From an uncultured Chryseobacterium sp. (GTDB lineage Bacteria > Bacteroidota > Bacteroidia > Flavobacteriales > Weeksellaceae), in contig NZ_CAJYMO010000115.1 of the NCBI RefSeq assembly GCF_913776365.1, positions 1 to 36,805 on the forward strand: 36,805 bases of DNA, given 5' to 3'. The notes beneath the pieces are model-generated. The model had not been told where the DNA came from. It searched no databases and saw nothing but the letters and a program-made list of their open reading frames with translations. Below are positions 25,601 through 34,300 of this stretch, in pieces (position 1 is the first letter of the stretch; every line of letters begins with the position of its first letter). A program made the position numbers and the translations under genes.

Positions 25601-25797
25601 AGGCGGTCGGGTATGGCAGCATTCAGATTATAGCGCGAATGGTACAGGGTATTTATGTTGCCATCATTGCACATTGCGGATTCCTCTCCGTCCTGGGCCT
25701 GCTGAAGAGAGGTGACATAGATGACCGGCATTTTGTACTGTGCCGACATCAGCTGACCCAGTACATAAAAAAGGAAAATGAGATAATTTTTTTTCAT
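22684..25797 (-). CDS. Secreted M60 (enhancin/mucinase-like) metallopeptidase with discoidin domains and T9SS signal
   Basis: Predicted extracellular zinc peptidase of 1037 residues; M60-family enzymes cut mucin-like O-glycoproteins. The N-terminus has a signal peptide ending at about MSAQ (20). Two F5/8 type C (discoidin-like) carbohydrate-binding domains lie at about 35-160 and 195-322; each ends with the repeated motif SCAEMEF and contains the repeat GNINTLYHS. The catalytic domain (about 390-850) has HELGH at 610-614 with the downstream Glu629, as in the M60 HExxH(8-28)E signature. The C-terminal 80 residues (FSVYPNPVKNG...ILSVKENSHHHQVKIIKE) are a T9SS type A sorting domain. The gene stands alone with its own promoter box. 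Host-glycoprotein or environmental glycan use is inference. Confidence 0.92.
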   Translation of the reverse strand: MKKNYLIFLFYVLGQLMSAQYKMPVIYVTSLQQAQDGEESAMCNDGNINTLYHSRYNLNAAIPDRLSFYFSSRVKSVSQLIYKPRTSGYNGIWTSIKVSYSTQSSPGTFTDATGIMSFPADNAAKTINLASAIAHPAVIRIDVFSAYGNFSSCAEMEFYSAEQMDPVQSECSLQTGEFSGYSDLPVLPLAAGSSASSFQPGENIEKSFDGNINTLYHSDWNSTSATFPITLIYQFDGTTTVDYLKYTPRQDGGENGHFGHVKISYTTVSNPGYVTLTTQNFGLNGDIKTVVFPSPIVPLTLKIEVLDGKNNFASCAEMEFFRFPPNGFNPSSYSNIFNDAVFSTLKPGITQQDISAIASPFIKGLAQCLFDNTYHKKYRVQTFSPYRTVESVSTSYKIGAYNRYENPTGIAFKANTQVVVFARDISAAHTVYLKVRDFATEGSSPEKSYQLQNGINIISVTHAGLGYISYFTDDANAPDITVNITGGIVNGWFKKGTPSAEWMETLSNDVYPKVDIEGYYTKLVIDKSAVSSFHYTDAQPLIDKYDMIAKSQREMMGFFKFSKNVKNRQLVYTESTGGWFAGGLGVHLDLTWGTAASASGSGLGLWGVAHELGHVNQIRPGLRWTGTTEITNNLYSLWAYYNLYTPAGNNRLTRLEDEAGDKTAFPQIEGNRYGEFIIQTKINGKSYADQFRTDFVNPQDPQFRTLVPFWQLELYYQLAGASKNAAALAFDSDMSDENATVPTVPAAGIDYAHWFANVADKVIQTDESQLTQGQLVMNFVKNTCDAVQEDLTDFFTDTGFLRPINSMITDYYNGQLTITQSMIDGVKNYVVSKGYAKPVSPVINYISANSVNTYKNKLPVSGTTGIGAQVITNSEGRFLQTDNSKWNNAVAFETYTASNQLISVSIVGTGDPTLAKTFVDFPVSAEKVFAVGYNGQKILVYPATVLAVTDPVPEAIHFSVYPNPVKNGEKINLVLKSSDTISASLHDATGKLLFSEENSADSVSNMFSSCMQHLKSGIYILSVKENSHHHQVKIIKE

Positions 25798-26151
25798 TGG
25801 TTTCTGTTTATATTGATTAAACTTAATTCATTGGCAACCTGGATTTAAGATAATATCAAATATAAATAAATTTATATAATGTCTGCTTTTTTTAGTCTTT
25901 ACAGGTCTGCCGATTATTTCAATACTCAATCTGGTCCCGGAGCCGGAAAGGACCTTGGTTTATTCGGGCTGTAAACATTCAGCTTGCATAGATGAGACGT
26001 TACTTTTCCTGATGCCTGCGGTTATGAGCCTGCAAAGAAAGAATCGGCATGCTGAATTAAAAGAGTATATAAGATCTGATTGTCAATACTTTTCAGCGGC
26101 AACATTAAATCTATCATTATACTTCACTATTATGAATTTCAGCTTCCGGTG
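25798..26151. other. Intergenic region between the PAAR-like and M60 genes
   Basis: 354 bp with no supported gene. It holds the M60 promoter box near its left end and AT-rich sequence. Short plus-strand frames (25955-26155, 26080-26289) are not convincing. No clear terminator for the effector operon was seen. Confidence 0.4.
25857..25864 (-). promoter_or_regulatory. -7 box of the M60 peptidase gene
   Basis: On the minus strand this reads TATATTTG, an exact TAnnTTTG match, 59 bp upstream of the ATG at 25797. The -33 region is AT-rich without a TTG. Confidence 0.4.
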
Positions 26152-26511
26152 TTAAAGGATTTCATGTTTTTCAGTGTATCCTTTATCGGTAAAGGAAATT
26201 TTTCCTCCAAGGCTGCAGGCGCAGGTGCTCGCGTCGGTAAGTATTTTATTTCCGTTCACCGTATCTTTCACGGCAGTATTTATCCATGATGAAGGAGCAG
26301 GCCGGCAATCTTTCTGGGTAATGCTGCAGCTGCCGAAAGCAGGGATATTCACATCAGGCTGCCTGTCCATTTCTGTAGCAATAAGCTTATTCTCAGCTTT
26401 CCAGAAGGTCTGGCTCGTGACGGTAAGTTGGGATGGTGATGAGCCTTTGTCGCAGGTCATTTTGGCTTGCTCGGTAATTTTTGCGGGCATAAGACTTTGT
26501 TTTGTATTCAA
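26152..26511 (-). CDS. DUF4280 PAAR-like protein (T6SS spike tip)
   Basis: Small Cys-rich protein of 119 residues matching DUF4280, a PAAR-like family expected to sharpen the VgrG spike. Marks are MTCDKGSSPSQL (Cys20) near the start, NKLIATEMDRQP in the middle, FGSC...KDC (Cys62, Cys69), and LTDASTCACSLGG (Cys97, Cys99) near the end. The paired cysteines could bind a metal at the tip. It is the last gene of the effector operon, 111 bp after an immunity-like gene. Its single copy beside two VgrGs implies that it could serve both. Met8 is an alternative start. Confidence 0.85.
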   Translation of the reverse strand: MNTKQSLMPAKITEQAKMTCDKGSSPSQLTVTSQTFWKAENKLIATEMDRQPDVNIPAFGSCSITQKDCRPAPSSWINTAVKDTVNGNKILTDASTCACSLGGKISFTDKGYTEKHEIL

Positions 26512-26543
26512 ATAAATTTAACCATTCTGAAATTTTGTAACCG

Positions 26544-26564
26544 ACAGCTGCTGAAAACAGCTGT
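26544..26564 (-). repeat. Inverted repeat between immunity-like gene and PAAR-like gene
   Basis: ACAGCTG (26544-26550) and CAGCTGT (26558-26564) are perfect inverted arms with a 7-bp loop. There is no T-run in the transcribed direction, so it is more likely an mRNA processing or attenuation hairpin than a terminator. Confidence 0.35.
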
Positions 26565-26622
26565 TAGCAAATCAATAAGATCATCAATCCTGATACGGTC
26601 AATGATAACGGGGCTAAACGGT

Positions 26623-27213
26623 TTACTCCTCATACAATGTTTCTATAGAATCATTATGTTTACCGTTAATACAGATTACTTTCTTTACGTGTCCTGTTTC
26701 ACCGTTAAGCAGTATAACAATCCTTGCACCGAATGTCCCATCATATTTCCCCCTATAATTTATAATATATAGCTTTGGACCCTCTTCACTATAATTTTTA
26801 TCCACTATTGTGTCATTAGAATACAAATCAATTTCTTTTTCTTTGCAGAATCTGATTATATCCTGAGGGGTTATGATATAGTATTCATCCATGTCGGTTT
26901 TCTTGATGAGCTTTCCTTTCCTATTAAATTCATACCTGATACCTACCGGCCCTCCTCCGTTTCTGAAATTAACCCATTTGCGGTAAATAGTACCATCAGG
27001 ATAATATTCTTTATAAATGCTGAATACAGAGAGTCTGCGGGTGATATTATGTACATAACCGCTTTCACTGTCGCCGAATATATTCATGTGATTTCCGAAT
27101 TCATCGGTATAGATCAGGTTCTCAGCTTCGTCTTTATTTTCGTCGAAATATTTAATATCAAAGTATTCTATTTTGTCATTGATTAGTTTTCGGTGATCTT
27201 CTTCCCTATTCAT
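26623..27213 (-). CDS. Putative immunity protein, YwqK/MORN-like (copy 1)
   Basis: Cytoplasmic-looking protein of 196 residues with no signal peptide and no known enzyme motif. Its central part, FSIYKEYYPDGTIYRKW then FRNGGGPVGIRYEFN, resembles the repeats of YwqK/MORN antitoxin-like proteins. It is followed by ITPQDIIRFCKEKEIDL and ILLNGETGHVKKV. It is a diverged paralogue of the protein at 30711-31298: EYFDI, FS[IV]YKEY, KW..FRN.G..VGI.YEFN, the TP[QE][DE][IV]IR[FY]C helix and ILLNG[EQ]TG are shared. The start at 27213 (Met17 of the longest frame) is preferred because it matches the paralogue's length. It sits 61 bp behind the metzincin domain of VgrG copy 1, the position expected for cognate immunity. 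The function is inference. Confidence 0.7.
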   Translation of the reverse strand: MNREEDHRKLINDKIEYFDIKYFDENKDEAENLIYTDEFGNHMNIFGDSESGYVHNITRRLSVFSIYKEYYPDGTIYRKWVNFRNGGGPVGIRYEFNRKGKLIKKTDMDEYYIITPQDIIRFCKEKEIDLYSNDTIVDKNYSEEGPKLYIINYRGKYDGTFGARIVILLNGETGHVKKVICINGKHNDSIETLYEE

Positions 27214-27274
27214 TACGGTGTTGTTTATGGTTGATGATAATAATTTATTGTAGAGCCACAAATGGTCTGTGAAA

Positions 27275-28126
27275 TCACCTATTTCTAAATAATGACTCTT
27301 TTTCCGCCCGGCTCTGTAATATTTTCCATTGCCAATGGTACGTACTGGTTAGAGGAATCTTTGTTGAACCCATATCCGAATAATCCATGAGATTATCTGT
27401 TCTGTTCTCTTCAAAAGTGAATTCTGAGTTGTTTGAAAAGGTGTGATACAAGCCGAGACTGTGACCTAATTCGTGAGGGATTGTACTGTCATTAAGACCG
27501 ATGCTGTATATTAAAGCTGTTCTTACCCGATCATCATCTATATCATGTCCCCTACCGTAAAGTTCAAAATTGTTATTCTCATTTATCAAATATATTTTAT
27601 AAGCCGTTTCAAGTCTTCGTCCGAATTCTCTGTATAAAACATCGTTTAAATGATCACATAAATCAGTGTCATGATCTGCCGCACCTATTACTTTTGTCTC
27701 TCTTCTGATATGCTGGCCAATTATTGAGGCAGTAGTATTATCTTCGATTTCAGCGACAGCATTAAAATGGGATTTCCTGTTATGTAATATCTGGGTAGTC
27801 CGGGAATGGGGGTCTGTATCAGTATGCAGTTTCAGATTAAGTATTTCGAACGAAGGTTCAATCAATGCCTGGTTCATATATTTTTTCACCTTCTCTTTTG
27901 CATCTTCTGTTACTATTCCTTTTTTAAGTCCATTTCCTATATCAGTCCAGACCTGGATGAAAGCAACTTTTATCTTATATCTCGTTGAATTTTTACGGAC
28001 TTTCAGACCGCCTATTAATTTATCCTGGTTTCCGGCCCGTGAAGAATATTTTCCGAATACCTGAATTGTATGGTCGGCATTTATTTCTTCAAGGCATGTA
28101 ATGCTGCAGGCCAGTTCATACTCTCC
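27275..28126 (-). pseudogene. Metzincin protease domain cut off from VgrG copy 1 by an in-frame TGA
   Basis: In the same frame as the VgrG gene, the coding sequence continues without another stop from the codon after TGA (28127-28129) to 27275, 283 further residues. The translation aligns without gaps at the boundary with the intact copy at 31400-34660: PLA-stop-GEYELACSITCLEE against PLSIGSHKISARINCIEE. The downstream part keeps the zinc site HELGHSLGLYH (H codon at 27475), the Met-turn NLMDYSD and a closing HWQWKILQ. There is no ATG, GTG or TTG in frame for the first 79 codons after the stop; the first is GTG at 27889, then ATG at 27877. A separately translated protein would thus lack the linker. 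It is either a recently broken effector, a read-through product or a sequencing error. Confidence 0.8.
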
Positions 28127-30538
28127 TCAGGCGAGAGGAATGCGGTCATATGTAATACGGAATTTTTTTCTGTCATATTTGAAATATATACGGTCCGGTG
28201 CTTGTTTAATGGTTACCAGTAACCGGAGTACCGCCGTAGTATTTGCATAAGTTGAATTTACGATAACACTCTCTCCCCTGATATTCCGTTTATAATATGT
28301 TTGAGGATATAAAGAAAGATAGGGAAAGGCATAAGATCTTTTTACACGGTTGCCGTTTTCGTCCGTATGGTCATATACATAATGTGAAAAAGTAGAAATC
28401 AACCTGCGGTATGCGGACTCATCCTTTACGAATACCTTATTGACATATTCTCCCATAATCTCTAAATAATCATGATCCCCTTTCAGGTCAGTATCTCCTG
28501 CCCGAACCCAATCAAAACCATAGTCTTCTCCCTTCCAGTTTTCTTTCGGCCTGAAATGCACCAGGCACCTGCCGTCCATTTTCTTCTCTGCCCGCTGATA
28601 GTCTTTCGGGATATTGGAAAGGTTGTTGCCGTCTTTTCCCAGCACCTGTGTCTGCCCTTTGCTGTTAATGGTGGTTTCCTGATCGGAGTGGATCATCAGG
28701 CTTTCCATGCCGGCCACATTTGTCGTCTTTCCCTGGATCACGGTCTCTTCTTCGGAGAGCAGTGTAGTCTTACCGCTCTGGAGGTTGAAGTGAACCGGTA
28801 CCGACATTTCCATCAACGGCGTAGAGAACATGGCCCCGGAGATCATGTGGAAAGCAGCCAGGTTGCCGGACATGAATTCCATACTGTTGCCGGTTTTTAC
28901 TTCCAGGTTTTTGCCTGCGTTCATCTCGATATCCTCCCCGGCATTGAACCTGATGCTTTTAGGAGCCGTCACACTGATGTTGCCCTGGCCATCCATCAGA
29001 TAACTGTTGCCGCTGGGATCTTCTATGGTCACGCTTCTCTCATTATCGTTCATCAGCACCTTGATCCCGCTGCGGGTCCGGATGGATTTCAGGTGGTTAC
29101 CCACGCCCCCTCCACGGCCCGTCTTCCCATGGAACATACTGCCCATGGCAAATGGAAAATCAGGATGCTCGTACTCAAAGCCTACCATCACCTGATCCCC
29201 TACTTCCGGAATGGCTACAAAGCCCCGGTTCTGCTGCACCGAATCCGTACCTCCCGCATCGGGGCTCATCATACGGATGAAGTGGGTCGAGGAATCATTC
29301 CCCTGCCACTGGAACCGGACCTGTATGCGCCCCTGACCCAACGGATCCGTATTGGAGACCACCGTGGCTGTCTGAGGGGCTGCTATTGGCATTTTAAAAT
29401 CAGGCCGTGGCAGAAATCCTGTCCCCTCGGCAATCGCCTTGAACTTTCCACAATAATTTCCTACACCATCCACTTCATGTAGCACTTCTGTTATAATTAC
29501 CCGCGTGAAATAAGAGGTTTTATCCGTGTCCGGCTTTCGCATCTCAAGGTCTGCCACACATCCCGGATATAGAAAAGGGATCATGGTTCTCCCGGAAACC
29601 GTAAACACTTCTACCGAAGCACTTCCGCGCGCACTTCTCTGGGAATCATCAACATCCAGTTCCATATTGGCATTCAGCGGTACGGGAACCAGGGAATCCG
29701 TCTGGTAAATATGCCGGCTCAGCTCATAGGCCTGAGAAGCCAGTTCCCCCGGATGGCGAACCACTGTATCGATGCCCTCCATCTTTTTATCGCTGCTGCT
29801 GTTATAGCCGAAATAAAATGGACGGGTATACACGGCCCTAAGGTTTACCTTTACTTCATGCACACTGCTCCCGTAGGTAAGCCTCAGCGGCTTTTCATGC
29901 GAAGGCAGCTTTCCGAAGTGAAGAACTTCCCCATCATAAAAAAACTGCTCGCCATAGGCTTCCGCCAACCGGGACAAATAGTTGTAATGAGTCTCGTTAT
30001 ACTGCGAGCTGTAATGGATATAGCTGCTGTTCCGGGTATCGATTCTCACATCGAACCTGGATGAACCAATGCCCTGGCCAAGGATCCTGCCGGCAATAAC
30101 CGCGGTATTCACCGGTTTATCACCTCCGAAGCTCTGGAAGTGAGGTGCGCCGTCCATCAGGATGGTAGGGCTTGCCCCTTTCAGCACAATATCCCCGTGA
30201 CTGGTCTGCTTCTGGCTGAAGCTTACCCGTGTGACAACCCCTACGAAAGTACGTTCCGGACTTTCTGTTTCTTCGTCCCTGTACCTGATTATTATGGTAA
30301 TACGTTTCCCGAGGAAGCTGCGGGATTCTTCCAGATCATGGTCCTGAGCCCTGCCCAGTACATCACGGGCCAGCACAAGGGTAAAACGGTGGTGTGTGGA
30401 GGTATCCTGCCGGAGCCGGAAATACTTGAAGTGACGGATGATATGGCCCTCGATGATGATCTCAAGCTTTACCATCCGTGCCAAACCAGGAAGATCACCC
30501 GATGAAAGCCACTCGGAATTTGATATATTATGGGTCAT
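28127..30538 (-). CDS. vgrG: VgrG spike protein (T6SS subtype iii), copy 1, trunk only
   Basis: Type VI secretion spike protein of 803 residues. The gp27-like hub (about 20-385) includes HYNYLSRLAEAYGEQFFYDG. The gp5-like OB-fold (about 395-490) has DPLGQGRIQVRFQW and PEVGDQVMVGFEYEHPDF. The beta-helix needle (about 505-640) is rich in NISVTAPKSIRFNAGEDIE-type repeats. A linker then begins PKDYQRAEKKMDGRCLVHF. It ends at a TGA just where its paralogue continues into a metzincin domain, so the natural full length would be 1087 residues. It is the third gene in an operon running VgrG, immunity, VgrG, immunity, PAAR-like. No T6SS sheath, baseplate or membrane genes are in the window, so this is an orphan effector locus. 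Confidence 0.9.
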   Translation of the reverse strand: MTHNISNSEWLSSGDLPGLARMVKLEIIIEGHIIRHFKYFRLRQDTSTHHRFTLVLARDVLGRAQDHDLEESRSFLGKRITIIIRYRDEETESPERTFVGVVTRVSFSQKQTSHGDIVLKGASPTILMDGAPHFQSFGGDKPVNTAVIAGRILGQGIGSSRFDVRIDTRNSSYIHYSSQYNETHYNYLSRLAEAYGEQFFYDGEVLHFGKLPSHEKPLRLTYGSSVHEVKVNLRAVYTRPFYFGYNSSSDKKMEGIDTVVRHPGELASQAYELSRHIYQTDSLVPVPLNANMELDVDDSQRSARGSASVEVFTVSGRTMIPFLYPGCVADLEMRKPDTDKTSYFTRVIITEVLHEVDGVGNYCGKFKAIAEGTGFLPRPDFKMPIAAPQTATVVSNTDPLGQGRIQVRFQWQGNDSSTHFIRMMSPDAGGTDSVQQNRGFVAIPEVGDQVMVGFEYEHPDFPFAMGSMFHGKTGRGGGVGNHLKSIRTRSGIKVLMNDNERSVTIEDPSGNSYLMDGQGNISVTAPKSIRFNAGEDIEMNAGKNLEVKTGNSMEFMSGNLAAFHMISGAMFSTPLMEMSVPVHFNLQSGKTTLLSEEETVIQGKTTNVAGMESLMIHSDQETTINSKGQTQVLGKDGNNLSNIPKDYQRAEKKMDGRCLVHFRPKENWKGEDYGFDWVRAGDTDLKGDHDYLEIMGEYVNKVFVKDESAYRRLISTFSHYVYDHTDENGNRVKRSYAFPYLSLYPQTYYKRNIRGESVIVNSTYANTTAVLRLLVTIKQAPDRIYFKYDRKKFRITYDRIPLA
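28824..28915. repeat. 92-bp exact repeat within vgrG copy 1
   Basis: Identical over 92 bp to 32946-33037 in vgrG copy 2, within the beta-helix coding region, while the flanks differ at a few third positions. See the finding on gene conversion. Confidence 0.85.
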
Positions 30539-30710
30539 AATTTGGTGTTTTTAATTTAAATATCATATTTTACAAACTGCCGGTCAGTAATGCATATGGT
30601 ATGTCTTATATATTCTTTACTTTTTATATGAAATGAATATAGATAAAGATAGCAGCATCCAATGAACTGCAGGCTGAACCGGCAATGCTTCACTTTGTAC
30701 CGGCCGATTA

Positions 30711-31298
30711 TTATTCTTTAATAAATAAAATTTCAGGAATATCGCTTTTTTGCAGGGTGACTTTCTCTGTTTCGCCTGTCTGTCCGTTAAGCAGGATTCT
30801 GATTTTTCCGAAACTTTTATTATACATTCCTACGTAACTGATACTATATAAAAATTCATTTGCTGCGTGATCGGAATACCTATTTATATAACATCCCTTT
30901 TCAAATAATTTGATGTCATGTTCCAGACAATACCGAATGACTTCTTCAGGAGTAAAAACAAAATTCTTTTCCATATTTTCACTTACACTCAGTATTCCGT
31001 CATCTTCATTAAACTCATACTTTATGCCTACTGCTGCACCTCTGTTGCGGAAAGCAGCCCATTTTTTATGAATCCACCCCTTATGGTTATATTCTTTATA
31101 TACGGAAAAACAACTACCCATCTTGGTGCTGTATGAAGCAAACCAGCTCCCTTCTTCCCCTGCCATTTCCTCTATCAGAGTACCGCTTTGAGTCGTATAT
31201 GCTTTGGTTGATCCGTTTTTATTATCAGTATAAAACTTCCGGATATCAAAGTATTCTTTCCGTTCATCTACAAGGTTTATATAATTTTCTGTTTTCAT
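30711..31298 (-). CDS. Putative immunity protein, YwqK/MORN-like (copy 2)
   Basis: 195-residue protein, paralogue of the protein at 26623-27213 and of equal length. Shared blocks are EYFDI at 15-19, FSVYKEYNHKG, KWAAFRNRGAAVGIKYEFN, FTPEEVIRYCLEHDIKL and IRILLNGQTGETEKV. Other parts have drifted. No signal peptide or membrane segment, so it would act in the cytoplasm. It lies 101 bp after the stop of the intact VgrG-metzincin gene and 172 bp before the next vgrG. The position and the parallel divergence with the neighbouring protease domain support a cognate immunity role, but this is inference. Confidence 0.7.
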   Translation of the reverse strand: MKTENYINLVDERKEYFDIRKFYTDNKNGSTKAYTTQSGTLIEEMAGEEGSWFASYSTKMGSCFSVYKEYNHKGWIHKKWAAFRNRGAAVGIKYEFNEDDGILSVSENMEKNFVFTPEEVIRYCLEHDIKLFEKGCYINRYSDHAANEFLYSISYVGMYNKSFGKIRILLNGQTGETEKVTLQKSDIPEILFIKE

Positions 31299-31399
31299 AA
31301 ACTTTACGTGACTATAATTAGAGTTTACATATTTTAATTTATCCGGTTTTCCTGATGCTGTTATTTAATTCAGCCTTTCCTTACCGGCTAGGTTTATTA

Positions 31400-34300
31400 T
31401 TACAATCGATTGACGATTACAGGTTCCGGATGCTTAAAAAATTTACTGGAAGAAACTTCACGTTTTGCATTGTTCTGCATGATGTTCCACTGCCAATGGG
31501 TAGTCGTATAGACATCTTTACGCAAGGTAAAATCTCTTGCAGAGTCCGAATAATCCATTATATTATCTGTATGATATTTTTCAAAAATAAAAAGACTGTC
31601 TTTGTCAAAAGTATGCTCTAATCCCAGTACGTGCATGATTTCATGGGATACCACGCTTCTGTTATCTGCGTCAATCCCATCCTTAAAAATGATAGCGGAC
31701 GTCAGGGCAGGGATTGCATAGCCTGCTGCTGTAAGAGAAGACTCATTCACGATGAAAACTTTGACAACATCCTGATATTTTCCCGGATACAGTATTTCAA
31801 GTTCCTGGAGGAGAAACCGCAGTACCTTATTTTTGTGTTTTTTATTATTAAAAATAATTTCCTCTCTGTACAGTTCCAGTTTACCGCAGGCATTTAGGTT
31901 TGATCGGCGATTATGCCGGACCCTGCTTACAGGATTTACATCTACACTACAATCCAAAGAAATTTTTTCTCTGAATACAGGATTAATCAAAGCCTGATTA
32001 AGATAGTTCTGAGATTCAAATTCCCGGGCCCATATTTCAGCGGAATTCTTTCCGTTGCCTATATCTGTTTTTACTTCTATAAAAACAACGGGCACTTCAT
32101 ATCTTTTTGCATTGGCTTTTACCACAACACCTCCTGCCAATATCTTCCTGGTTTTGTCATCAGCTCCTTTGTAACTGGCAATGACTTCTATAACAGCGTC
32201 ATTCTCCACTTCTTCAATACAGTTAATCCGAGCACTGATCTTATGACTGCCGATTGACAGAGGAAACGGATCATGGATAACGGCAAATTTTTGCTGATCA
32301 TATTTTAACATAATGCTGTCAACAGGGCGCTTAATATCTACTAAAAGCTCCAGATTGGCCATAGTATTTGTGTAACGGGCAGTCTTTTTTATTGCTACTC
32401 CTTTATGCATCCGGAAATAACTCTCCGGATACAGCGACAAATACGGAAACGCGTAGGAAAGGGTGCTTACACTTCCGTCGGATCCGATATAATCGAAGGT
32501 ATAATACCTGAAGGTAGAGATTACCCTCCGGTATTCGGACTCATCCTTTACAAAATTTTCTCCTTCCATTCTGCCGGTTATTTCCTTATAATCCTGGTCG
32601 CCTGGCAGAGCGGTATCTCCGGACCTTATCCAGTCGAAACCATAGCCTATACCCTTCCAATCCGGTTTCGGCCTGAAATGCACCAGGCACCTGCCGTCCA
32701 TTTTCTTCTCTGCCCGCTGGTAGTCTTTCGGGGTATTGGATAAACGATTCCCGTCCTTGCCCAAAACCTGTGTCTGCCCTTTGCTGTTGACGGTGGTTTC
32801 CTGATCGGAGTGGATCATCAGCTTTTCCATGCCGGCCACATTTGTCGTCCTGCCCTGGATCACCGTTTCTTCCTCGGAGAGAAGCGTGGTCTTACCGCTC
32901 TGGAGGTTGAAATGCACAGGTACTGACATTTCCATCAACGGCGTGGAGAACATGGCCCCGGAGATCATGTGGAAAGCAGCCAGGTTGCCGGACATGAATT
33001 CCATACTGTTGCCGGTTTTTACTTCCAGGTTTTTGCCAGCGTTCATCTCGATATCCTCCCCGGCATTGAACGTAATGCTTTTGGGAGCTGTAACGCTGAT
33101 ATTGCCCTGCCCGTCCATCAGGTAGGTATTTCCGCTGGGGTCCCCGATGGTAACGCTTCTGTCCCGGTCATTCATCAGCACCTTGATCCCGCTTCGGGTC
33201 CGGATGGACTTCAGGTGATTATCAATACCGCCGCCACGGGCGGTCTTCCCATGGAACACCCCACCCATAGCGAAGGGAAAATCCGGGTGGTGGTACTCAA
33301 ATCCTACCATTACCTGGTCCCCGACCTCTGGGACGGCTACAAAGCCCCGGTTCTGCTGCACCGAATCCGTACCTCCCGCATCGGGGCTCATCATGCGGAT
33401 GAAATGAGTGGCTGAATCATTGCCCTGCCACTGGAACCGAACCTGAACCCGGCCCTGGCCCAGGGGATCACTGTTGGAAATCACCGTGGCAATCTGGGGA
33501 TCGGCCTTGGGGATCTTGAAACCAGGCCTTGGCAGAAAGCCTGTCCCTTCTGCAATGGCTTTAAATCTGCCCTGGTAATTTCCCCGGGCATCTGCTTCAT
33601 GGGAAACTTCAGTGATCATGATGCGGGTAAAATACGAAGTGGCGTTAGAATCCGGTTTACGCATCTCCAGATCTGCCACACAGCCCGGATACAGGAAAGG
33701 GATCCTGGTTTTTCCGGAAACGGTAAAAACTTCCACTGCAGCACTGCCGCGGGAGCTTCTCTGGGAGCTGTCCACATCGAGTTCTATATTGGCATTGAGC
33801 GGTACGGGGACATATGACTGAGTTGTGTAGATGCCCTTGTTCAGCGTATAGGCCATTGAGGCGAGCTCTCCCGGATGCCGGATTTCCATATCTGTGCCTT
33901 CCATCTTTTTATCGCTGCTGCTGTTATAGCCGAAGTAAGAAGGCTTGGTATATACTGCATTCAGTTTTACCCTGATGTTATGGACACTGCTTCCATAGGT
34001 CAGGGTAAGGGGCTTTTCACAGGGAGGCAGCTTCCCGAAGTGAAGGATTTCCCCGTCATAGAAAAACTGTTCACCATAGGATTCTGCGAGTCTTGCCAGG
34101 TAGTTGTAGTGGGTTTCGTTGTATTGGGCGCTGTAGTTGATATAGCTGTTATTTTGGGTATCGATCCTTACATCAAACCGGTAAGGATCCAGGCTCTGGC
34201 GGAAGATATTCCCGGCAACCGAGGCTGTGTTTACCGGCTGGCTTCCCCCAAAACTCTGGAAGTGGGGAGCAGCATCCATGAGGATGGTGGGGCTGTAACC

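Noticed and set aside
27275..27889. Independent 204-residue metalloprotease gene starting at GTG 27889
   Set aside because: Homology to the intact VgrG-metzincin continues upstream of 27889 in the same frame to the TGA, so this is the tail of a longer gene; separate initiation cannot be excluded but is not the simplest reading.
28472..29482. 336-codon open frame on the plus strand
   Set aside because: Antisense shadow of vgrG copy 1; composition is His/Pro rich with no domain pattern, and a similar shadow appears opposite copy 2 (33875-34624).
27275..30538. Frameshift as the cause of the split in vgrG copy 1
   Set aside because: The last VgrG codon and the downstream protease codons are in the same frame (28129 and 27889 differ by a multiple of three), and alignment to the intact copy is gapless across the stop.
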